A stretch of DNA of 25,099 nt, from NCBI GenBank assembly GCA_041399085.1, contig JAWKTM010000089.1:1-25099 (forward strand). The letters are read 5' to 3'. Under the pieces are notes generated by a model. The model did no database searches, was not told the DNA's origin, and saw nothing but the letters and a program-made list of their open reading frames with translations. Numbering within the stretch: position 1 is the first letter of the stretch; each line of letters opens with the position of its first letter. The translations under genes and the position numbers were made by a program. This stretch comes from JAWKTM01 sp041399085. GTDB lineage: Bacteria > Planctomycetota > Planctomycetia > Pirellulales > Pirellulaceae. Below, piece by piece: positions 1-6,805 of the stretch.

Positions 1-64
1 CGATATGGTGACGCGTTTGCAATGCCGCGACACGTATCAATTTGTATCGTCCCGAAAGACCCGC

Positions 65-86
65 ATTCCATTTTCGCAAATGGAAT
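65..86. repeat. Small inverted repeat (hairpin)
   Basis: Two perfect 9-bp arms (attccattt and aaatggaat) flank a 4-base loop. No T-tract follows on either strand, so a terminator role is not supported. It lies 125 bases beyond the stop codon of the integrase. The rest of 1-210 shows no gene, and no second copy of the tmRNA 3' end. Confidence 0.4.
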
Positions 87-210
87 TAGAAAGCGAGCAC
101 TTCAGCGCCACTTGGTCTATCCGATAACCCGATGCAGTTCGTTTGCACGATTGGCTTGACGCTGGTGTGGGTAAGCCGCTTACGAAGCCCTAGACTTGCT
201 GCATTAACCA

Positions 211-1836
211 CTATTTCGCGGGCCGATGGTTCTTAGAGGCTTCGCCAAAGGGCTGGGGGCCGGCGGCGGTGAGGACGGGTTGCAGATACTCTTCGACTTG
301 TTGAAGTGCTCGAAAGACTTTGCCGAAGGGGCGCTGGGTATAAACGTCCGATAAGTCGTCGGATGCCACCGGTTGGCCGTGGCAGAGAAACACGCCGGCC
401 ACTTCGCCGTCGGAGAATCGCTTTACTAGATCGCCGCCGGTCTTCCGTAACATCTTGAATGGCAGTCGTGTGATCTTATGCTGGTCCGCCTCGATGCGTT
501 TCATTAGCCGAGCGAAACTGTTGGGGATCTGCATATTGGCATTCCCATTCTTGGTTGGCTTGTCGTAAGGCTCGCCTCGACTGTTCAGCAGCAGCCGCGC
601 TGCGGGGCCAAACTCAGGATGTTTGCGTCGCTGCTGTAGAGCCCATTCGATGCCTTGAACCGTCGCGTCAAACAGCAGGAATTCGCCGTAGACACGATTC
701 TTGCGGCGAACGCGACGGATGAATGAATCGGTCTCGCCTGGCGTGAAGTGCAAGAGTTCGCGCTGCCGCCCCACATGGGGCGATCGGAGGAAGACTTCGT
801 GGACCAGCAGGCTGGCCGACTCCGCGCGGCCGAAACCGCAATTCAGTCCGAGCAGTAGCAGCAGGCGGTCGAGCGGCGTGCCGTATCGAAACAGCAACGC
901 GAGCTCGTCGCGAGTGAAGACTTGATCGGCGTTCACCTGCGTTCGTTGTTCCGATTCCAGCGTGATAACCTGCGTCTTCAGTTCGTAGAAATCCTCGGGC
1001 TTCCGCCAATCGTATTCTGGCGTGCGGTGCAGCCATTTGAAAAAGTTTCGCAGGGCTGCGATGTAATGCGACGCGGACTTTTGGGATACGCGTCGCTGCG
1101 TGCCTTGGCGAAACGGACGCTGCCGCCAGTAACGCAGCATCTGCTCGACGGCCTCGGGGTTCAGCGATGCAATCGTGCAGTCCTCGTGGTGAGCGATCAG
1201 GGAATCGACCTGTTTGATTAGAGTGCGACCCCAGGAAGTGACGCCGGTCTCCGGATGCGCGTACTCGCCCTTCAGCCAGACCACGTAATCCCGCATCGCT
1301 TCATGCAGCGACGGGCCGCTGGGCTGCGTTGGCTGCACACGGTCGCGAGCCGAGCCTCGTTGTATTCGGTCGAGCAGTTCCTTTTGACGCCGGCGTTCTT
1401 CCGCTTCAAGCAGCTCGACGCTTGGCTCGTCACCCAGCACTTCCAGCAGTCGCACGCCGAACACGGCCCCGTAGTCCAGTTCCGGCTGAATGCTCAGCAT
1501 CGGAAATGCTTGCCGCAGTCGATGGACTCGCTGGCAGTACGGAACCATCGCCTCGGCCGGCTGGCGAACGACGGTCACGAACAACTGCCCTTCGGCAATC
1601 TGCCGGGCAAACGTCAGCGTCTCGTCATCCCACAGCGGCTCCACCGGCTTCAGCTGCTCGATCCGCTCCCAGAACTGCCGCAGCAATTGATCGCGGCGTT
1701 TAGCTTCCTTGAGCTCGGTGCCCAGCCGAAACCGATGCTGATCCCGCTTGCCTTGGCCATTGATCTTCCAGCCCACGCGGCAGTCAAACTGGCCGTCACT
1801 GCGCAATTTCCAGACGGTGCGAGATCGAGTCGGCAT
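211..1836 (-). CDS. Tyrosine recombinase / phage-type integrase
   Basis: A 541-residue site-specific recombinase that would cut and rejoin DNA through a covalent phosphotyrosine. I chose the ATG at 1836, not the TTG one codon upstream, because GAGGTG lies 5 bases before it. Residues about 175-275 (SLHEAMRDYVVWLKGEY ... HYIAALRNFFKWLHR) look like the SAM-like core-binding domain. The catalytic domain runs from about 305 to 510. Visible active-site candidates are R337 (GFGRAES), K379 (RRKNRVYG), K461 and R464 (FKMLRKTGG), H486 (LCHGQ) and Y499 (DVYTQRPF). The usual His of the HxxR box is Lys here, a substitution I believe is tolerated in this superfamily. The N-terminal 170 residues, with a basic start and a Glu/Arg-rich helix, are unassigned and could bind arm sites. 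The gene reads away from ssrA, whose 3' end lies about 230 bases from its start, a classic integrase/target arrangement. Confidence 0.88.
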   Translation of the reverse strand: MPTRSRTVWKLRSDGQFDCRVGWKINGQGKRDQHRFRLGTELKEAKRRDQLLRQFWERIEQLKPVEPLWDDETLTFARQIAEGQLFVTVVRQPAEAMVPYCQRVHRLRQAFPMLSIQPELDYGAVFGVRLLEVLGDEPSVELLEAEERRRQKELLDRIQRGSARDRVQPTQPSGPSLHEAMRDYVVWLKGEYAHPETGVTSWGRTLIKQVDSLIAHHEDCTIASLNPEAVEQMLRYWRQRPFRQGTQRRVSQKSASHYIAALRNFFKWLHRTPEYDWRKPEDFYELKTQVITLESEQRTQVNADQVFTRDELALLFRYGTPLDRLLLLLGLNCGFGRAESASLLVHEVFLRSPHVGRQRELLHFTPGETDSFIRRVRRKNRVYGEFLLFDATVQGIEWALQQRRKHPEFGPAARLLLNSRGEPYDKPTKNGNANMQIPNSFARLMKRIEADQHKITRLPFKMLRKTGGDLVKRFSDGEVAGVFLCHGQPVASDDLSDVYTQRPFGKVFRALQQVEEYLQPVLTAAGPQPFGEASKNHRPAK

Positions 1837-1871
1837 CAAAACACCTCGACGCGAAGGGTGCCATCCGGCCC

Positions 1872-1904
1872 CTTATCGAACCAAAAGAAAGGGCTTATCG
1901 AACC
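1872..1904. repeat. Pair of 11-bp direct repeats upstream of the integrase
   Basis: The sequence cttatcgaacc occurs at 1872-1882 and again at 1894-1904, a start-to-start distance of 22 bp, or two helical turns. It lies between the integrase start and the ssrA terminator. The position and phasing fit protein-binding sites such as integrase arm sites or an operator for the integrase promoter. That role is an inference. Confidence 0.45.
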
Positions 1905-2028
1905 CATCGGCCTCGAGCAACTCCGCCCCGGCCACCGACTAAGCTCGACATATTACCCGACCGCAACCCCAACTGTCCAGCCGTGCATGCCGCAATCAAC
2001 CCTAGAATCCGAAACGGCTTAGCCAATC

Positions 2029-2062
2029 AAAAAAAGCCGCTCGCGAAAAACCACGAGCGGCT
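2029..2062 (-). terminator. Intrinsic terminator of ssrA
   Basis: Read on the minus strand, a perfect 9-bp stem (AGCCGCTCG / CGAGCGGCT) with a 10-base loop is followed directly by a run of T residues. It starts 8 bases after the encoded CCA of the tmRNA, so it should end the ssrA transcript. Confidence 0.88.
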
Positions 2063-2069
2063 AACAAAG

Positions 2070-2427
2070 TGGAGGCGGCGGGGATCGAACCCGCGTCCCG
2101 CGGTATTTCCATGGCAGCTTCTACGTGTGTAGTCGATTATTTGGTGTTTCGCTCAATCGGCCCCCAATCGACAGGGTGCTTCTTGAACTAGCCGAGAGCA
2201 GTTTTTAACCCCGGGCGTGCTCGACACGACCCAAGGCGATCCGGAATTGCTGTCCGGTTTTCAAGCCTCTCCGGCGAAGGCCATCAACCGGGGTCGCCAT
2301 GCTAGGCGGCCATTGCGAAGTTACCTTCGGCAAATAAATTTTTTGGTCGGCTTTTAACGTGGCCTGCTGACCAACCACGACACGCCACTGACACTTCAAC
2401 CTACCCGGTCGAATCCAATTCGCCCCC
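2070..2427 (-). ncRNA. ssrA: tmRNA (transfer-messenger RNA), one-piece
   Basis: tmRNA rescues ribosomes stalled on mRNAs without a stop codon and tags the unfinished protein for proteolysis, working with SmpB. The 5' end begins GGGGGCGAATTGGATTCGAC, the conserved tmRNA start. The 3' end carries the T-arm (GCGGGTTCGATCCCCGC), the acceptor strand CGCCTCC and an encoded CCA. Acceptor halves GGGGGCG and CGCCTCC pair with one G-U wobble. The segment before the tag (GTTAAAAGCCGAC) resembles the E. coli resume region. The length of 358 bases is normal for the one-piece form. The 3' end is encoded intact and is followed by a terminator, so any insertion at this site left the gene functional. Confidence 0.97.
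2302..2331 (-). other. tmRNA tag-peptide reading frame (AEGNFAMAA)
   Basis: From the likely resume codon GCC at 2331 the frame reads A-E-G-N-F-A-M-A-A and stops at TAG (2302-2304). The resume position was assigned by aligning the upstream A-rich segment with that of E. coli tmRNA. The C-terminal AMAA is a hydrophobic degron like the common ALAA, with Met in place of Leu. Confidence 0.8.
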
Positions 2428-2743
2428 TAAACTTAGTGAAAACAAACTTCCAAAACTCGGCGGACTTTCGGGTCGACAGGTTGCGGCTTATCCGAACCGT
2501 GAATTCGGAACGCCAACTGCGGCCCAATTGTTCCGGCCGAGCAATCGTAGCGACATAATCCGGCCTGGCCAAGGTTCGGCGGCAAATTATTGCCGAACGA
2601 GCTGAAATCCAGGCCCCGCGCCGCCCCCTTTGTCGGATAGTCGGATTGTGCCATACTCGTTGATTCGCTGGGAATCGCGGAACAGAGAGCCAGTAATCAC
2701 CCCCGCTGGAAGCGGGTTCACACGATGGGAGGGAAGATTCTCG
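2428..2743. other. Divergent intergenic region between ssrA and the TIM-barrel gene
   Basis: This gap of 316 bases must hold promoters for both flanking genes, but I see no hexamer pair good enough to call. A short hairpin (cccgct/agcggg, 2702-2716) lies 27 bases before the ATG at 2744. An open frame continues upstream of 2744 to 2630, but a Shine-Dalgarno-like sequence and family length favour the internal start. Confidence 0.4.
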
Positions 2744-3664
2744 ATGTACAAAAACCTTAATGCGGCGGCGCTGGGCGTTTCGGGCCGCCAAAGCGAAATC
2801 ATTGAACTTACGCTGACTTACGGGTTCGCCGGCATGGACGTGGACATGCGGGATTTGCTGACTCGCACCCGGTCGAAAGGCGTCGAGCAGGCTTGTCGTT
2901 TCATCGCCAGCGCCAACACGGAGATCGGCGGATTCGAGTTGCCTATTTCGTTGGCTGGCGACGATGCAGCCTTTCAGAACAACTTGGCGAAATTGGTTCC
3001 CGTGGGGGAGATTGCTCAAGCGATCGGCGCCAAGCGGTGCTTAGTCACGCTGGATCCGGCTTCCGACGAGCTGCCTTATCACGAGAATTTCGAGCGGCAT
3101 CGCACGCGGTTGGCGAGCGTGGCGGAATCGCTGGCCAAGAACGACATTCGCCTGGGCATCGGATTCGACGCTTCGATTACCCGGCGCAAGGATCGCCGGT
3201 TCCAATTCATTCAGAAGTTTGAAGAGCTGTTGACGTTGATTAAGAGCGTTGGCGGCAACAACGTCGGCCTGCTGCTCGACACTTGGCACTGGCACCTGGG
3301 CGGAGGCGGTACGGATCAATTGCGTGAACTCGGCGCGGCGAAGATCGTTGCGGTTCGCTTGGCGGACGTTGCCGATGAGGCGGATCAGTCTGAGCCGAAG
3401 CCGTCGGATCGCGTGCTGCCGCGAAAGGACAGCCAGATCATCAACGTGACGTCCTTGCTGCGAATGCTGCTGGTGGACGAATACGATGGCCCCGTGACGC
3501 CGTGGCCAAGTCCATCGCGATTTCGTGGCATGACTCGCGAGTCGATCGTTCAAGGGGCGCGCGACTGCCTGGAAACTCAGTGGATCGAGTTGGGGCTTTC
3601 CGAACCCAAGCCAGTTCTGACGGTGGCGGCGGATTTGCAAGACGAGCCGTCGGAGACTTCGTAG
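2744..3664 (+). CDS. TIM-barrel protein, xylose isomerase / AP endonuclease 2-like
   Basis: A 306-residue protein of the sugar-phosphate isomerase/epimerase superfamily. The ATG at 2744 is preceded by GGGAGGG about 10 bases upstream, and this start removes a 38-residue N-terminal extension that looks unlike the family. Barrel-strand signatures are visible: 'EIIELTLTYGFAGMDVDM' near residues 18-35, 'GAKRCLVTL' near 95-103, 'IRLGIGFDA' near 135-143 and 'VGLLLDTWHWHLGGG' near 174-188. Asp179 and His182 are plausible metal ligands. The late segment 'VRLADVADEA ... DRVLPR' resembles the usual strand-7 D/R motif. The substrate cannot be read from sequence; sugar isomerase or epimerase is more likely than DNA repair. 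It has its own strong terminator, so it looks monocistronic. Confidence 0.82.
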   Translation: MYKNLNAAALGVSGRQSEIIELTLTYGFAGMDVDMRDLLTRTRSKGVEQACRFIASANTEIGGFELPISLAGDDAAFQNNLAKLVPVGEIAQAIGAKRCLVTLDPASDELPYHENFERHRTRLASVAESLAKNDIRLGIGFDASITRRKDRRFQFIQKFEELLTLIKSVGGNNVGLLLDTWHWHLGGGGTDQLRELGAAKIVAVRLADVADEADQSEPKPSDRVLPRKDSQIINVTSLLRMLLVDEYDGPVTPWPSPSRFRGMTRESIVQGARDCLETQWIELGLSEPKPVLTVAADLQDEPSETS

Positions 3665-3718
3665 TCAGGGACTCGGGCCGTCAACTCGGGCCACGAAAGC
3701 AATCGAACCCTATTCTGA

Positions 3719-3755
3719 TAGGCTGGCGGAATACTTAAACCGCCAGCCTATTTTT
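3719..3755 (+). terminator. Strong intrinsic terminator
   Basis: An 11-bp perfect stem (taggctggcgg / ccgccagccta) with a 10-base loop is followed by five T residues. It lies 55 bases after the TIM-barrel stop codon and isolates that gene from the next one. Confidence 0.92.
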
Positions 3756-3849
3756 GCGAGGTCCCGATCGATGGATCCATGGCGAACCGCGATAGGTCTC
3801 ACTTTACCGCAACCGATGTGGCTCCCAATCCGGCGGAGGCAGTATTCTC

Positions 3850-4836
3850 ATGTTTCACTATGATGGTGGGCTGAAACTGACTTCCATTGATTTGGCGATC
3901 GACTTCCGTCGCCGACAACCACGGGGCTTTGTTTCTCACGCTCACACGGACCACATGGGTCGGCATGAGTTGGCCTTTTGCACTCCCGTCACTGCCCGAC
4001 TGTACCATCACCGGTTGGGAAAGCGTCCCGTCCACGAGATGCCATTTCATGAGAAGCTTGATTGGAACTCACTGCGTCTAACGACTCTTCCCGCTGGCCA
4101 CGTTTTCGGGTCGGCGATGTTGCTGGTTGAAGATGGAAGTCGCCGCCTGTTGTACACCGGCGATTTCAAATTGGGCGAGTCGGCGACGGCCGAACGCGCC
4201 GTATTGCCGGCTGCTGACGTTTTGGTGATGGAGAGCACATTCGGAGACCCACGGTATCGTCTGCCGCCACGCGACGAAGTCGTTGCCGAGTTGGTCAACC
4301 TGTGTCGGAAGACCATCGCCGCGGGCGGCGCGCCAGTGATCCATGCCTACGCATTGGGCAAGTCCCAGGAGGTGACTCGGATTCTGACCGACCACGGTAT
4401 CCCGGTTCAGCAACATCCGCTGGCGTTTCAAATAAGCCAGATTTACGAATCATTAGGATGTTCGCTAGGTTCCGTCTCACTCTACGAAGGCGTATGGAAT
4501 CCGGGGGCGGCGTTGGTTATGCCGCCGCGTGGCCAACGCTCCTCGTGGATGCCCTTGCCGATTCGTCGAACTCACATTGCGGTCACCGGCTGGGCAATCG
4601 ATCCCGCGTCTCGCTTCCGCTATCGAGTGGACCACGCTCTGCCCTTGTCCGATCATGCGGATTATGACGAGTTGTTAGAATGTGTCGAACGCGTGCAGCC
4701 GCGCGAAATCTACTGTACTCATGGTCCTACCAGCTTTGTCGAGCGCCTCCGCGCGCGAGGGCATAACGCCCATCCGTTGGATGAACGAGCTGGTCGAGTA
4801 TCCCCGGTCACGCCGCCGCGTTTGCTCTTTAACTAG
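3850..4836 (+). CDS. Metallo-beta-lactamase-fold exonuclease (ligase-associated / YSH1-like family)
   Basis: A 328-residue zinc nuclease-type protein. Motifs in order are HAHTDH (His30, His32, Asp34, His35), LPAGHVFGSAM (His84), YTGDF (Asp105), LSDHADYDEL (His269) and CTHGP (His291). These are the metal-binding set of the beta-lactamase fold as found in mRNA 3'-end processing factor-like and DNA ligase-associated exonucleases. The length and the 'VTGWAIDPASRFRYRVDHALPLSDHADYDEL' type of C-terminus match the ligase-associated group best. Known relatives often sit beside an ATP-dependent DNA ligase and a Lhr-type helicase, likely for DNA repair. Neither is present here, so the gene is an orphan in this window. 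GGAGG lies 10 bases before the ATG. RNA processing cannot be excluded. Confidence 0.87.
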   Translation: MFHYDGGLKLTSIDLAIDFRRRQPRGFVSHAHTDHMGRHELAFCTPVTARLYHHRLGKRPVHEMPFHEKLDWNSLRLTTLPAGHVFGSAMLLVEDGSRRLLYTGDFKLGESATAERAVLPAADVLVMESTFGDPRYRLPPRDEVVAELVNLCRKTIAAGGAPVIHAYALGKSQEVTRILTDHGIPVQQHPLAFQISQIYESLGCSLGSVSLYEGVWNPGAALVMPPRGQRSSWMPLPIRRTHIAVTGWAIDPASRFRYRVDHALPLSDHADYDELLECVERVQPREIYCTHGPTSFVERLRARGHNAHPLDERAGRVSPVTPPRLLFN

Positions 4837-5142
4837 CCGAGACCACTCGCGACGCATCGTAACACAAGGCTATGACGATTGTATGGTCGGCGTCGGTTGC
4901 TCGCGATTTGAGCGACGAGCGGGACGCGCCGTTCGGCTCATGGCGACTATGCCATCTAACGCGGGTTGTTGTTTACGAGCCGCCGTTCATCGGTTCCTTT
5001 CGTTGATTCTGTCGCACACAGCAGGTCGATACCGCAATGGCGTGACGCATTGTGCGAGGGCAGCGCGACTGGATGCCGAGCGGAACGATTCCGCCGCCGC
5101 AAAGTCGTGGGTTTGGATCAACGGAATGAAACGAGTAGGAAA
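4837..5142. other. Intergenic region, no gene recognised
   Basis: This gap of 306 bases lies between the exonuclease and the lipoprotein. Open frames run through it on the plus strand, but they lack family resemblance and overlap the real genes. A small inverted repeat gcggaa/ttccgc (5080-5094) is the only local symmetry noted. No terminator with a T-tract is visible after the exonuclease gene. Confidence 0.4.
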
Positions 5143-6633
5143 ATGGATTTCCTTCCTAGGGCTAAGCGAGCCTGTCTATTAGCTTGTGCGGCTGGAGCAT
5201 TGGCGACCGTGGGTTGTGGAGAGTCGAACTCCATTTCACCCAAGCAGGCCGCGGCCGTGGCTCGTCGCGAGATAGACTCGCGGAGTGTGCCGTTTTCCAC
5301 GGCAAATCCTGCTCAATCCCTCGCGGATCGCCAGATGGCGGCCGTTCCCGAGCCAATTCCACCGGTCGAGGCGCAACCTCTGCCTAGGCCAGCCCGAACA
5401 ATGCGAACGTCGCCCGGTTCCCCCACAATCCCCGCGTGGCCGCGGCGCCTGCCACTCGTCCAACCACCAACTCCGCTTCCCACATGGAATTCGGCACCGA
5501 CGCCCAAACCGAACTCGCAAGCGGCAGACTCCGGGATTCACACAAATATATCCGAAGCACCCCGGAATCTCGCGGACAGTGCGCCAATGAGTTCGGCCGA
5601 CTCGATCTATCATGACCTTGTCAATCCATCGCCGATAACCACCGGCTACGCCCCGGCGTATACCGATCGCACCGTGTTGCGATCCGAAACAACGAACGCT
5701 AGCGCCGCCTCGCCCGAGATCCCCAATTCCCCATCGCTGTCGGATACGTCGACTGCTCCACCCCCGTACGAAGCCATGGCGCCCGTGGCCCAGCAAGTTT
5801 ATGAGCTCACGCGCCAAGGCTTTGATCTAGCGGAACGGGGCGCCACGTATGCGGCCCGGAAACAACTGGAACAGGCGTTGCTAACGACGTCCCGTGCGTT
5901 GGATGCCTACGAACAAGGGGACCGTCATTCCACAATGATTGCTCGCGCTTGGCGAGCCATGGAGGAGGCCGCTGAGTTTACCGCGGTCCGCGCGCCTCAC
6001 GACGCGGTCGTCTCCGTACCGCATCGGGTCGAAGTCCACCGCACTCCCATATTGAAATCAGAACAGCTTTCCACCATTTCGTCGGTCGTCGCGGCGCAAC
6101 GCTATTATGCATATGCACAAGAGCAACTGGCCGCCGCCTTAGCTGGTGTTCCCGCAGCCTCGGGCGCTCTTTACGGTTTGGGAAAACTCGAAGGCGAATT
6201 GGCCAACGATAAGACGCAGAACCAACAGCAACACACAGCGCGGGCGATGGTCTTTCATCAAGCCGCCTTACTGGTCGACTCTCGAAATTATTTAGCCGGC
6301 AACGAGCTGGGTGTGTTACTGGCGCGCGCCGGCGCTTGGACCGCGGCACGCGATGTTCTTACGCAAAGCGTGATGCTCAAATCCGACCCGTCGGCTTGGC
6401 ACAACCTTGCCGTTGTCCATGAGAATTTGGGCGAGACCCGATTGGCCGAACTCGCTCGCACCGAATGGCAACTGGCACTAAAGCGACAGGGCGATCTTTC
6501 GAGCAGCGATACGACCGTCACTTGGGTTGCCCCCGAACAATTCAATGGACCAGCAGTTCCTGCGCGCACCGCGACTCGACCGCCGGAGTCCAATCCACAG
6601 TCGGCTGGCAGTTGGTGGGATTTGTGGAAATAG
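5143..6633 (+). CDS. TPR-containing outer-envelope lipoprotein
   Basis: A 496-residue predicted lipoprotein. The start at 5143 is chosen because it gives a compact lipoprotein signal: a basic N-terminus (PRAKR), a hydrophobic stretch and a lipobox-like TVGC with Cys25. The first position of the lipobox is not a typical Leu. Residues about 30-210 are rich in Pro, Ser, Thr and Ala with no predicted fold, probably a flexible spacer. Two alpha-helical blocks look like tetratricopeptide repeats, at about 216-255 ('QQVYELTRQGFDLAERGATYAARKQLEQAL') and about 376-451, including 'GNELGVLLARAGAWTAARDVLTQSVMLKSDPSAWHNLAVVHENLGE'. The protein ends in WWDLWK. It lies 172 bases upstream of the polysaccharide export gene on the same strand, so a role as an assembly partner of that exporter is a reasonable inference. 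Precise function unknown. Confidence 0.75.
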   Translation: MDFLPRAKRACLLACAAGALATVGCGESNSISPKQAAAVARREIDSRSVPFSTANPAQSLADRQMAAVPEPIPPVEAQPLPRPARTMRTSPGSPTIPAWPRRLPLVQPPTPLPTWNSAPTPKPNSQAADSGIHTNISEAPRNLADSAPMSSADSIYHDLVNPSPITTGYAPAYTDRTVLRSETTNASAASPEIPNSPSLSDTSTAPPPYEAMAPVAQQVYELTRQGFDLAERGATYAARKQLEQALLTTSRALDAYEQGDRHSTMIARAWRAMEEAAEFTAVRAPHDAVVSVPHRVEVHRTPILKSEQLSTISSVVAAQRYYAYAQEQLAAALAGVPAASGALYGLGKLEGELANDKTQNQQQHTARAMVFHQAALLVDSRNYLAGNELGVLLARAGAWTAARDVLTQSVMLKSDPSAWHNLAVVHENLGETRLAELARTEWQLALKRQGDLSSSDTTVTWVAPEQFNGPAVPARTATRPPESNPQSAGSWWDLWK

Positions 6634-6805
6634 ACTTCGTTCAAGCCGTCAACAAACGCCTCGCATACGAATACCCGTTTGTGTGGTCAGGAGTTGACGG
6701 TGAGGCGCGCGTGTTGTTAAAACTCCCCAAGATAATCTCGGAAACACAGGATTAAGCCTCGCGGACCTACCAATAGCATCTCGTGTGGCATGAAGGAGTG
6801 GACCA

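Noticed and set aside
922..2022. Plus-strand frames opposite the integrase
   Set aside because: They are antisense to a gene with an ordered recombinase active site and a ribosome binding site; translations are Arg/His/Leu rich without motifs.
2070..2100. tRNA-like 3' end
   Set aside because: It is the acceptor and T-arm part of the tmRNA, whose conserved 5' end is 358 bases away; no anticodon arm is present.
4682..5182. 166-codon plus-strand frame between the exonuclease and the lipoprotein
   Set aside because: It overlaps the 3' end of the exonuclease gene and the lipoprotein start, and its translation is Arg/Ser rich with no family resemblance.
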